64,000 bases of DNA from Consotaella salsifontis (GTDB taxonomy: Bacteria > Pseudomonadota > Alphaproteobacteria > Rhizobiales > Rhizobiaceae): positions 62,001 to 126,000 of the forward strand of contig NZ_FUXL01000003.1 of assembly GCF_900167365.1 (NCBI RefSeq), read 5' to 3'. Under the pieces are notes generated by a model. The model was not told the DNA's origin and made no database searches. It saw nothing but the letters and a program-made list of their open reading frames with translations. Shown here piece by piece: positions 1-7,335 of the stretch. Position numbers and translations under genes: made by a program. Each line of letters begins with the position of its first letter. The first letter of the stretch is position 1.

Positions 1-2
1 AG

Positions 3-923
3 GGAGAGCCGGTCTTCGCTCTCGCCGACGGCACGGTGCGCTTTCCCGCCGGCGGAGAACGAACCGTTGAAGCCCATGCCGGCGGGCTTCTCTCGGCGCG
101 GCTGGACCCGGCCGGGGGCCGGCTGATCACCGGCGGAGAGGACGGCCGCGTCGTGGCCGTCACTTCCGACGCAAGTGTCAGCGAGTTGGCCTCGATCGGG
201 CGCAAATGGGTAAACCGGGTTGCCGCCGGGCCGTCGGGCGTGGTGGGCTTTGCCGTCGGCCGCAGCGCCTTCGTGTGCTTTGCCGACGGCAAGGTGAAGG
301 AGTTTGCGCAGCAGCGCACCGTCGAGGATATCGCCTTCGCCCCCAAGGGGCTGCGCCTCGCTACCGCGCGCTACGACGGCGCGACGCTGTTCTTCGCGGG
401 AACGGACTCGGCGCCGACAGAGCTGGAATGGAAAGGCGCGCATATCGGCATCACTTTCTCTCCGGACGGGCGCTTTCTCGTGACCTCGATGCAGGAGAAC
501 GCCCTTCATGGCTGGCGCCTCGACGATGGCCGCCATATGCGCATGGCCGGATATCCCTCGAAGGTGAAGAGCTGGTCCTGGTCGGCCAAGGGGCGCTGGT
601 TGGCGACGGCAGGGGCGCAGGTGGCTGTCGTGTGGCCCTTTGCCGGCAAGGACGGGCCGATGGGCAAGCCGCCGCTGGAGCTGGGCCTTAGGGGCGGGGA
701 CATCATGGTGACTTCGGTCGCCTGCCATCCCACCGAGGACATGGCGGCGATCGGCTATGCCGACGGCATGATCCTCGCTGCGCGCTTCGCCGACCAAAAG
801 GAGGCGCTGCTCCGGCGCGGTGGGAAAGGCGCCGTCCAGACCATGGGCTGGGATGCCTCTGGCTCACGCCTCGTCTTCGGTTCGGAAACCGGCGAGGCCG
901 GCATGGTCGATATCACCGGCTAG
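3..923 (+). CDS. WD40 repeat protein, 5' end outside window
   Basis: This reading frame is already open at the first bases of the window, so the gene starts upstream; a GTG at position 36 is an internal codon rather than the start. About six WD40-type blades can be seen, each with a D-x-x-G-x-x-L/F turn (for example SPDGRFLV and PKGLRLAT). A seven-bladed propeller would be completed by the missing N-terminus. Such proteins are scaffolds without catalytic activity. Gene context outside the window is unknown, so no partner can be named. A Nudix gene follows 36 bp downstream on the same strand. Confidence 0.8.
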   Translation, partial: GEPVFALADGTVRFPAGGERTVEAHAGGLLSARLDPAGGRLITGGEDGRVVAVTSDASVSELASIGRKWVNRVAAGPSGVVGFAVGRSAFVCFADGKVKEFAQQRTVEDIAFAPKGLRLATARYDGATLFFAGTDSAPTELEWKGAHIGITFSPDGRFLVTSMQENALHGWRLDDGRHMRMAGYPSKVKSWSWSAKGRWLATAGAQVAVVWPFAGKDGPMGKPPLELGLRGGDIMVTSVACHPTEDMAAIGYADGMILAARFADQKEALLRRGGKGAVQTMGWDASGSRLVFGSETGEAGMVDITG

Positions 924-959
924 GGGCGACTCGCTTGTCGAAGCGGTCGGGGCGTTCCA

Positions 960-1370
960 ATGCAGTTTGAACCGCGCGTCGGCTGTGGCGCCGCGATCAT
1001 CCGCGATGGCCGCATCCTGCTCATTCAGCGCCTCACCCCGCCCGAGGCCGGCGCCTGGGGGCTTCCTGGCGGCAAGATCGACCTCTTCGAAGAGGCTGCG
1101 ACAGCGACGCAGCGCGAGATAGAGGAGGAAATCGGCCTCGCCATCGAGCCGCGAGAGCTACTCTGTTGCGTCGATCAGATCGATCGAGGCGCGGGCACCC
1201 ATTGGGTCGCGCCCGTCTTCCTGATCGAAGGCTTTTCGGGGACACCGACAATTCGGGAGCCCGCCAAACACGGCGGGCTCGGCTGGTTCGTCCTTGAGGA
1301 ACTGGCTTCTGAGATTACAACGCCGACCAGGGTCGCCGTCGCGGCGCTGCTCCGCCGAGCGGCCGAATAA
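960..1370 (+). CDS. Nudix hydrolase
   Basis: The 136-residue protein carries a complete Nudix box, G-x5-E-x7-REIxEEIG, at about residues 39-61, which binds Mg2+ and hydrolyses nucleoside diphosphate-linked compounds. It is short with no extra domain, like MutT and ADP-ribose pyrophosphatase relatives. The substrate cannot be told from sequence. It follows the WD40 gene by 36 bp on the same strand and may be cotranscribed with it. The ATG at 960 is the first in-frame start before the conserved N-terminal strand (VGCGAAII). Confidence 0.88.
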   Translation: MQFEPRVGCGAAIIRDGRILLIQRLTPPEAGAWGLPGGKIDLFEEAATATQREIEEEIGLAIEPRELLCCVDQIDRGAGTHWVAPVFLIEGFSGTPTIREPAKHGGLGWFVLEELASEITTPTRVAVAALLRRAAE

Positions 1371-1378
1371 CCTTCGAT

Positions 1379-2041
1379 TCATGCCGTCGGCGCGCCTTGC
1401 GCTCGGTCCGCCGCTGCGAAATGCGCGAGCTGGTCGCCATGCGCCTTGACGAAAGCCGGGCGCGCCGTCGCCCGCGCGACATAATCCCGACAGGCGGGGT
1501 GAGACGTCAGCCCGCCGAGGCCGTCGGCGACGCGCAGCACGTCCGCCATTAGGATGTCGGCGATGGAGAACGGGCCCGCGAGCCATTCGCGGTTGGCCAG
1601 AACCGGTTCGAGACGGTCGAGCCGGCCTTGGAGAAAGGTCTCGAAGCGCCTTTTCTCGGGCGAATCGTCGGCAAATTTCTCGAATTTCAGGATCGCCCAG
1701 GGCAGGACCGCCGTCTCCACCGAATTGAGCGCCGCCAGCACCCATTCCAGCACCACGGCGCGGCCGCGCGGGTCGCTGGGCATCAAGGCTTCGCTCTTGT
1801 CGCCGAGGTGGAGAAGAATCGCGCCGCTCTCGAAGATCGACAGGTCGCCGTCCGTCAGCCAAGGCACCTGGCCAAACGGCTGGTGGAGAAAGTGCTCGGC
1901 CGGCCGGTCGCGCACCGGAGTCGTGGCGATGCTGTAGGGCAGGCCCGCCTCTTCGAGCGCCCAGCGCACCCGAAGGTCGCGCACGAAGCCTCGCGGTGCC
2001 TCTGGCACCCAATCAAACGTGGTCAGAACGAGTTCAGCCAT
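1379..2041 (-). CDS. Glutathione S-transferase family protein
   Basis: A 220-residue protein with an N-terminal thioredoxin-like half, including the cis-Pro turn QVPWL and the glutathione-contact FESGAI segment, followed by an all-helical C-terminal half (GPFSIADILMADVL carries the N-capping box). It would conjugate or reduce small electrophiles with glutathione in the cytoplasm. An upstream in-frame start exists at 2095, but the ATG at 2041 is chosen because it is preceded by AGGAGG at good spacing and begins directly with the first beta strand. A palindrome lies just upstream of the ribosome binding site, suggesting control by a repressor. Confidence 0.87.
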   Translation of the reverse strand: MAELVLTTFDWVPEAPRGFVRDLRVRWALEEAGLPYSIATTPVRDRPAEHFLHQPFGQVPWLTDGDLSIFESGAILLHLGDKSEALMPSDPRGRAVVLEWVLAALNSVETAVLPWAILKFEKFADDSPEKRRFETFLQGRLDRLEPVLANREWLAGPFSIADILMADVLRVADGLGGLTSHPACRDYVARATARPAFVKAHGDQLAHFAAADRAQGAPTA

Positions 2042-2056
2042 GCAGCGCCTCCTATG

Positions 2057-2070
2057 GGTTGATATCAACC
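2057..2070. promoter_or_regulatory. Operator-like palindrome upstream of GST gene
   Basis: The perfect 14-bp palindrome GGTTGATATCAACC is embedded in a longer, nearly symmetric stretch (TATA/TATG flanks). It lies 16-29 bp before the GST start codon, between the likely promoter and the ribosome binding site on the minus strand. Its position fits a repressor operator of the MarR, HxlR or TetR type. The cognate regulator is unknown because no regulator gene is adjacent. Confidence 0.5.
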
Positions 2071-2245
2071 TATATGGATAAAGGAGCATTTGCAATTGGA
2101 TCAGGAGCGCGGAATGCCGTAGCGGAGCCGCGCCCTGTTCCAGTGCATCGACCAGGATCCGCGACGGGAGGACTGGACGTCTGAGCCCGGGATGCGCGAC
2201 AAATCACACCGTTGGCTGAACCGCCAACGGTGGAGGGATCCTTCG

Positions 2246-2950
2246 ATGACACTACCCGGCAACAAGCCGTCATGGCTGACCTTCGATTGCTACGGCACGC
2301 TGATCCAGTGGGACGAGGGGCTTCTGGCGGCCGTCGAACGCATCTTGTCTCGGCAGGGCGAGACGAGCATCGACGCGCGGTCGCTGATCGCCACCTATGA
2401 CCGCTACGAGCATGCACTGGAGCAGGAAGAACCGCACCGCCCGTTCCGGACCGTGGCGGGTGAGGGGCTGCGGCGCGCGATGGCCGAGCTCGGCCTCGAA
2501 TGCCGCCCGGAGGACGTCGAGACGCTGACCTCCAGTATCGGAGCAATGCCGCCGTTTCCCGAAGTCGTCGGCGCCCTGGCGGACCTCAAGGCGCAGGGCT
2601 TCAAGCTATGCATCGTCTCCAACACCGACGACGACATCATCGCCGGCAACGTGGCGCAGCTCGGCGGCCATATCGACCGCGTCATCACCGCCGAGCAGGC
2701 GCGCGCCTACAAGCCGTCGCGCGGGATTTTCGAGCATGCCTGGGAAGCGCTGGGCGTCTCCATGGACGAGGTCGTCCACATCTGCGCCAGCCCCCATCTC
2801 GATCTGGTGGCGGCGCGCGATCTCGGCTTCCGCGCCATCTGGATCGATCGCGGCACGGGCCGGCGCGCACCTGTGGACTATAAGCCGAACGAAGTCTTCC
2901 CGACGCTGGACCGCGTGCCCGCTCTCGTTAAGCAGGTTGGCTGGGGTTGA
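2246..2950 (+). CDS. HAD-superfamily hydrolase, 2-haloacid dehalogenase-like
   Basis: A 234-residue HAD-fold protein. The nucleophile motif I is FDCYGTLIQWD near the N-terminus, motif II is SNTDDD, and the motif III Lys lies in AYKPSRG. In true type II haloacid dehalogenases the last motif is SSNxWD; here the equivalent place reads CASPHLDL, so the substrate may differ. The ATG at 2246 is preceded by GGAGGG with 8-nt spacing, so the longer frame from 2192 is not used. The last 151 bp of the gene are repeated at 4513-4663, which marks the left edge of an inserted block. Confidence 0.85.
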   Translation: MTLPGNKPSWLTFDCYGTLIQWDEGLLAAVERILSRQGETSIDARSLIATYDRYEHALEQEEPHRPFRTVAGEGLRRAMAELGLECRPEDVETLTSSIGAMPPFPEVVGALADLKAQGFKLCIVSNTDDDIIAGNVAQLGGHIDRVITAEQARAYKPSRGIFEHAWEALGVSMDEVVHICASPHLDLVAARDLGFRAIWIDRGTGRRAPVDYKPNEVFPTLDRVPALVKQVGWG

Positions 2951-3088
2951 GCGAACGCCATTGATCGATGCAGGCGACGCCGCAGAAGGGCGGTCCAGCG
3001 CAATGAATTCCGCGACAAGGGCGGGCGCGGGGTGTTCGACCCAGCGGTCTCGAGCCGGCGTTCGGCATGTCCTCAGCGCAACAACGTC

Positions 3089-3481
3089 TTAGGCGTCGTT
3101 TGCCAAGGGGGTATTCTGCTGCTTGGCATCGTAAAGCCGCTTGGCTTCTTCGAGGTCATCCAGGTGTGCGATCGACCAGTCGTAGACAGCTCCAAAAGGG
3201 ACCTGGAGCGTTCGCCCGAGGGAGGTGATGGAATACTCCACGGCGACGGGCGAGGTTGCAAGAACGCAGCGTGAGATCAGACCGTTGCGCTCCAACCGTC
3301 GCAGCGCCTGCGTCAGTGCCTTGTGGGTGACGCCTTCCAGGCGGCGCTTCATCTCGTTGAAGCGCGAAGGGCGCTCGCTGAGGATGGTGAGGATCATGAC
3401 GGCCCATTTGTTGGCCACCTGATCGAAAAAGGATCGCGCCGCGCAGTCGGCGAAGAAAATCGGATCATTTTCGCAAGCCAC
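3089..3481 (-). CDS. HxlR-family transcriptional regulator
   Basis: A 130-residue winged-helix protein with the HxlR core: KWAVMILTIL, SRFNEMKRRLEGVTHKALTQALRRLERNGLI and a C-terminal YSITSLGR wing. Members sense aldehydes, quinones or other electrophiles through Cys residues; here Cys3 and Cys13 near the N-terminus and one Cys in the wing are available. It is divergent from an alpha/beta hydrolase gene 117 bp away and probably controls it. Both lie inside the block flanked by the duplicated dehalogenase 3' end. Confidence 0.9.
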   Translation of the reverse strand: MACENDPIFFADCAARSFFDQVANKWAVMILTILSERPSRFNEMKRRLEGVTHKALTQALRRLERNGLISRCVLATSPVAVEYSITSLGRTLQVPFGAVYDWSIAHLDDLEEAKRLYDAKQQNTPLANDA

Positions 3482-3598
3482 TAGGTATCCTCAAATCGCT
3501 CTACGCTCCTCGAAGTGCGTAATTGACCCTAAATATACGACGTGTACCTACCTGTCAGCTTTTATTTGAAGCCGATTTGACAGGAGACGGGGACACAG

Positions 3599-4474
3599 AT
3601 GGATCGACGGGAATTTTCGAGACGAAGCCTATCCGGTCTTGCGGGAGCAGCAGCGATGATTGCCGCAGCACCCGCAAAAGCTCTAGCGGCAACGCCTAAA
3701 ACCGCGCGCCTTTTCTCGACTGAGAGCGGCAAGGGACGAAACCTTCTGCTGCTTCACGGCTGGACAGCGGACTCGAACGACTGGAGCTGGCAGCTTCCCG
3801 TTCTGGAAAGTCGATACCGCATTGTGGCCGTCGATCTGCGAGGCCACGGCTGGTCGGAGGTCATGCCGTCCGGCGCCTACCGCCCTGCCGACTACGTCGC
3901 GGATATCGAGGCGCTGCTGGACACCCGCTACCCGGAAGAGAGGTTCGTGGTCATCGGGCATTCCATGGGGGGACAACTTGCCGCACGCCTTGCAGCCAAG
4001 CGTCCCGACATCGTGGATGCCGTCGTGTCCGTGGATGGCTCCCTGGGGTTCGACGAAAGCCTGACCCCAGTGTTCGAGAAGGTCAGCGCTGATCTTCGTG
4101 CCGGTGATCCGGGCTCAGTCGCGCCCGCGCTCTTCGATCAGTTCTACGATCCTGCGACGTCGCCCGCCATGAAACGTTGGCACGCGCGGCGTGCGCAAGG
4201 GATGCCAGCCCATGTGGTGAGAAAGACATTCGGACCGCTGTTTCTGGGCGCCGGCCAGGTCGGAGTCGGTGCTCAAAGCGAGCTGTTCTGCCGGACGCTT
4301 CGCGTCGCCTTCTATCATCTGTGCCGCGATCAGGCGCAGGCCGAGCGAATGCGGCCATGGTTTTCCCATCCCTCATCGAAGGTGGAGGCGTGGAGCGATG
4401 CCGGGCACTGGATCATGGAGGATCGCCCCGACGACGTGAACGCCGCGCTCACAGACTGGATCGACAGTCTGTGA
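3599..4474 (+). CDS. Exported alpha/beta hydrolase (Tat-type signal)
   Basis: A 291-residue protein. The N-terminus has paired arginines (MDRREFSRRSLSGLAG) followed by an Ala-rich stretch ending near AKALAA, a plausible twin-arginine signal, so the enzyme probably acts outside the cytoplasm. The fold shows the oxyanion HGW turn, the nucleophile elbow GHSMGG, and a catalytic His in DAGHWI near the C-terminus. Substrate is unknown; esterases, lactonases and haloperoxidase-like enzymes share this layout. The start is supported by a GGAG about 11 bases upstream. It is divergent from hxlR and is followed by a duplicated fragment of the HAD gene. Confidence 0.85.
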   Translation: MDRREFSRRSLSGLAGAAAMIAAAPAKALAATPKTARLFSTESGKGRNLLLLHGWTADSNDWSWQLPVLESRYRIVAVDLRGHGWSEVMPSGAYRPADYVADIEALLDTRYPEERFVVIGHSMGGQLAARLAAKRPDIVDAVVSVDGSLGFDESLTPVFEKVSADLRAGDPGSVAPALFDQFYDPATSPAMKRWHARRAQGMPAHVVRKTFGPLFLGAGQVGVGAQSELFCRTLRVAFYHLCRDQAQAERMRPWFSHPSSKVEAWSDAGHWIMEDRPDDVNAALTDWIDSL

Positions 4475-4512
4475 TTGCTTTCAGATAACCACGTCAGACC
4501 AAAACGCGGTTC

Positions 4513-4663
4513 CGATCTGGTGGCGGCGCGCGATCTCGGCTTCCGCGCCATCTGGATCGATCGCGGCACGGGCCGGCGCGCACCGGCGGACTATACGCCG
4601 AACGAAGTCTTCCCGACGCTGGACCGCGTGCCCGCTCTCTTCGCTGAGATCGGCTGGGGCTGA
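4513..4663 (+). pseudogene. Displaced 3' end of HAD dehalogenase gene
   Basis: This 151-bp stretch repeats the last 151 bp (2800-2950) of the dehalogenase gene in the same orientation, including the stop codon. The first 72 bp are identical; about a dozen mismatches are clustered in the last 79 bp, and the encoded end reads FAEIGWG instead of VKQVGWG. There is no start codon, ribosome site or 5' part of the gene, so it is a remnant. It marks the right edge of the HxlR-hydrolase insertion. Mismatches confined to one end point to recombination between diverged alleles rather than a fresh tandem duplication. Confidence 0.88.
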
Positions 4664-4684
4664 GAGCGGGCGAGGTGCTTTACC

Positions 4685-5134
4685 TCATGGGGGGGCGCCC
4701 TCTGCCAGCGTCTTCACGACGTGGCCCAGCATGTCGCGAAGCTTTCGCGCATCATCGCGATCGATATGAAGATTGCGCGCCAGCGTTTCAGGCACAATAT
4801 GGGCGCGAGCGCGCAGCGCGCGACCCGCCTCCGTCAGGTTGATCAGAACACGCCGCTCGTCGGCAGGATCTCGCTCGCGGGTGATCAGCTCTGCGCGTTC
4901 CATGCGTTTGAGAAGCGGCGTCAACGTTCCGCTGTCGAGGAAGAGACGCTTGCCCAAATGGCCGACGCTGGACGGCGCCTCCTCCCACAACACCAGCATC
5001 ACCAGATATTGCGGGTAGCTCAGGCCGAGCTCGTCCAGCGCGGGGCGGTAACGCCGCGTAACCAGATTGGCCGCGGCGTAGATCAGGAAGCAGACTTGGT
5101 TGTCCAGGCGAAGAAGTTCGTCCGATTCGGCCAT
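4685..5134 (-). CDS. ohrR: OhrR, organic-peroxide-sensing MarR repressor
   Basis: A 149-residue MarR-family winged-helix protein. The peroxide-sensing Cys is Cys15 in LDNQVCF, the same number as in Bacillus OhrR, and the recognition helix is in LDSGTLTPLLKRMERAELI. Oxidation of this Cys by organic hydroperoxides releases the repressor from DNA. It lies 23 bp downstream of ohr on the same strand, so the two form an ohr-ohrR operon that is likely autoregulated through the palindrome at 5614-5643. Confidence 0.95.
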   Translation of the reverse strand: MAESDELLRLDNQVCFLIYAAANLVTRRYRPALDELGLSYPQYLVMLVLWEEAPSSVGHLGKRLFLDSGTLTPLLKRMERAELITRERDPADERRVLINLTEAGRALRARAHIVPETLARNLHIDRDDARKLRDMLGHVVKTLAEGAPP

Positions 5135-5157
5135 GTGCGCCTCTCTCGCTTGTTCCC

Positions 5158-5583
5158 TCAGCGTGTCGTCACGTTGAGAGCGACATCGATATTGCCGCGC
5201 GTCGCGTTTGAATAGGGGCAGACAGCATGCGCCTGCCGGACGATCTCTTCGGCCTGGGTCTGCTCTATCCTCGCGATGACCACGTCCAGAGCCACGGCGA
5301 GGACAAAGCCACCGCTTTCATTCGCCGAAATGGACACGGTCGCCGTCACCTCGATGTCGTCATCCTTGATGCCGGCCTTGGCCTGGTGTGCCACGTGCAT
5401 CACGGCGTTCTCGAAGCAGGCCGCATAGCCGGCGGCGAAAAGCTGCTCCGGATTGGTCTTGCCGCCTTTGCCTCCAAGCGCTTTCGGCATCGCCAGGGAG
5501 AGATCCAGGATGCCGTCCTCGCTCTTCACCGAGCCATTGCGCCCACCGACGGCGACGACTTTCGTCGAATAAAGGGTGCTCAT
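5158..5583 (-). CDS. ohr: Ohr, organic hydroperoxide reductase
   Basis: A 141-residue Ohr/OsmC-fold protein of the usual family length. It reduces fatty-acid and other organic hydroperoxides to alcohols using dihydrolipoamide. The reactive cysteines are Cys56 in YAACFENA and Cys122 in VCPYSNATRGN, and the internal motif GGKTNPEQLFAAGY is typical of Ohr rather than OsmC. GAGGAA precedes the ATG. It is the first gene of the ohr-ohrR operon, behind an OhrR-type operator. The block is flanked on both sides by gene remnants. Confidence 0.96.
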   Translation of the reverse strand: MSTLYSTKVVAVGGRNGSVKSEDGILDLSLAMPKALGGKGGKTNPEQLFAAGYAACFENAVMHVAHQAKAGIKDDDIEVTATVSISANESGGFVLAVALDVVIARIEQTQAEEIVRQAHAVCPYSNATRGNIDVALNVTTR

Positions 5584-5613
5584 AGCGCGTTCCTCTGTCT
5601 TAAACTGATTTCA

Positions 5614-5643
5614 GACAATTATATTGTGCGCAATATAATTGTC
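5614..5643. promoter_or_regulatory. OhrR operator (inverted repeat)
   Basis: Two perfect 13-bp arms, GACAATTATATTG and CAATATAATTGTC, are separated by TGCG. The site lies 31-60 bp upstream of the ohr start codon in an otherwise GC-rich region, and the AT-rich arms resemble the operators described for OhrR in alphaproteobacteria. OhrR binding here would repress the ohr-ohrR operon until peroxide oxidises Cys15. Confidence 0.85.
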
Positions 5644-5753
5644 AACTGGCGGAGCCGCGTTTGCGTCGGCAATGCTTGAGAAATGCCTTCAGAAGGTAAA
5701 AAGGGCCCCACCCGGGCAGAGCGGCATTCATTATCTTGATTGGAAGCGGAGCC

Positions 5754-5945
5754 TTACGCCGCCTGTTCGCGCCGCTCAGCCTGGCGCCCTGTAGGGAGGG
5801 CCTCCTTGCGAAACCGTCGAGCCAGCCAGGAGCACGTTCCAAGGCTACAAACCGATCCCGCTCGAAAGGACCGAGCATGAAGACCGCGCCGGTCTTTCGG
5901 CGGAAACGCCGGAGGCGCATATATTCGGCATCGAGGCGCTGATCG
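5754..5945 (-). pseudogene. Frameshifted 3' remnant of a GNAT acetyltransferase gene
   Basis: The minus strand encodes segments homologous to the C-terminus of the intact GNAT gene at 7336-7914: KTGAVFMLGPFER and GWLDG in one frame, then LPTGRQAERREQAA and a stop in the next frame. The intact gene reads KTGALFMPGPFER, GWLDG and TPTGRKIERRRVAA. So at least one indel, near position 5810, has broken the frame, and everything 5' of about position 5945 is missing. It is a decayed remnant separated from the intact gene by the MarR-hydrolase module. A 92-codon open frame (5642-5920) runs through it but is not a gene. Confidence 0.8.
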
Positions 5946-5961
5946 ATCCGCCTCGTCTTCG

Positions 5962-6378
5962 TCAGTCCGAGGTTTCCAACAGCCGATCGAGAAGGTGCGC
6001 GAGATGCTTCCGCTCGTCTTCGCCCAGCGGCGCGAAGGATTGGGTCAGCACATCCTCGACGATGGAACGGCCGTGTTCGAACATTGCCTCGCCGCTCTCG
6101 GTCAACGAATAGGCGAGGGCGCGTCCCCGTCCGGCGCTACGGCTGACCAGACCCTTGTCCACCAGTCGTGCCACCAGGGCTCCGAAGGATTGGTCAGTCT
6201 GAAATGTATACCGAGCCAGGGCGTGGGACGAAGCGCCAGGGCAGTGGGCGATCGCCCGTAGCGCATCCCATTGGGCCAGCGAAGATCCGATCATTGTCAG
6301 GCGCGAATCCAGCGCGCGGTGGTGGCGCGTCTGCAGCTCCTTGATCGCGCGTCCCAAAAGCTCGACCGTGTTTGACAT
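5962..6378 (-). CDS. MarR-family transcriptional regulator
   Basis: A 138-residue MarR protein with dimerisation helices at both ends and a central winged helix (SSHALARYTFQTDQSFGALVARLVDKGLV). It has no Cys in the OhrR position, so it responds to a different ligand. The ATG at 6378 is preferred to an in-frame TTG one codon upstream. It is divergent from a hydrolase gene 61 bp away with a small inverted repeat between them, the usual layout for a repressor and its target. Confidence 0.88.
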   Translation of the reverse strand: MSNTVELLGRAIKELQTRHHRALDSRLTMIGSSLAQWDALRAIAHCPGASSHALARYTFQTDQSFGALVARLVDKGLVSRSAGRGRALAYSLTESGEAMFEHGRSIVEDVLTQSFAPLGEDERKHLAHLLDRLLETSD

Positions 6379-6381
6379 CAA

Positions 6382-6395
6382 ATAAGGAACCTTAT
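6382..6395. promoter_or_regulatory. Candidate MarR operator between divergent genes
   Basis: The inverted repeat ATAAGG-AA-CCTTAT lies 4 bp upstream of the marR start codon and 45 bp upstream of the hydrolase start. It is AT-rich, and MarR-type repressors usually bind such short palindromes. It could control both divergent genes. No direct evidence for binding. Confidence 0.5.
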
Positions 6396-6439
6396 ATAAA
6401 AATACTTACGATAAATCTCATCCGCCGCAGGAGCTGTCA

Positions 6440-7212
6440 ATGTCGAAGTCTTTGTCCGCGCTCGCTCGGGAAAACGAAATGGACATTCAGGAGTTCGGCG
6501 AGGGTCGCCAGCTGCTGTTGCTCCATGGCGGCGGTGGCCGCGGCACCTTGGAGCCTTTCGCCCGTTCCCTGGCCGACCGATTCCAGGTCTTTCTCCCAAC
6601 CCATCCGGGCTTTGACGGGACAGCGCGGCGCGACACCATCGCCTCCGCGCGGGACCTTGCTTGCGCCTATGTCGACCTCGTCGCCGCCGCCGACATGCGG
6701 GGCCTCCTCGTCGCAGGGTTTTCCATGGGAGGATGGATAGCCGCAGAAATGGCGGCCTTGCACTCGGCGCGCCTCGCCGGGCTCATTCTCGTGGACGCCG
6801 TCGGCCTTTCCGTACCAGGCGAGACAATTCTGGACGTGTTCACGACGCCACCAAGCGATCTGCCGAGCTACAGCTATCACCGCCCCGAGAGGTTCCGCAT
6901 CGATCCTGCCTCGCTCGGTCCCGAACGGAGAGCGGCGATCCAGGCGAACCTCAGCGCTCTTGCCGCCTACGACACTTCGCCGACCATGCAGGATGAGAGC
7001 CTTGTCGATCGGCTGCGCGGCGTAGACATTCCTGCGCTCGTCCTATGGGGAGCAAGCGACCGCGTGGCGACGCCCACCTACGGCGGGCATTTGCTGATGC
7101 GCTGCCGAGAGGACGCTTCGAGATGATTGCCGAAGCCGGACACATGCCGCAGATCGAACAGCCGGATAGCCTCCGCTCCGCCATCGTGAATTTCGTTGAG
7201 ACCCTTCGCTGA
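6440..7212 (+). pseudogene. Alpha/beta hydrolase with a C-terminal frameshift
   Basis: The frame from 6440 encodes the hydrolase core, with LLLHGGGG and the nucleophile elbow AGFSMGG, but stops at 7126 after 228 residues. The missing C-terminus continues in another frame from about 7083 to 7212 and reads AFADALPRGRFEMIAEAGH then MPQIEQPDSLRSAIV, which holds the catalytic His of EAGHMP. One lost base near 7080-7086 explains the break. Without it the protein would be about 257 residues and complete. Either this is a recent inactivating mutation or a sequencing error. GGAG precedes the ATG. It pairs with the divergent marR gene. Confidence 0.82.
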
Positions 7213-7335
7213 AGGTCGGTTTGCTCCGGACCGGTCGTGGAATGACTGACGGCAACCGCGCTGAAGCGTCGAGGCGACTGAGCGCGGCCTCGGCGCCTCC
7301 CGTCCCGAAGCGCGCAGGTCACCCGGTTTGCGGCC

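Noticed and set aside
5642-5920. 92-codon minus-strand frame as a small protein gene
   Set aside because: It runs through the decayed GNAT remnant and lacks a ribosome site; the real homology changes frame inside it.
2951-7330. A classic mobile element with integrase, transposase or terminal inverted repeats
   Set aside because: No such gene or terminal repeat is visible; only gene-end duplications mark the boundaries.
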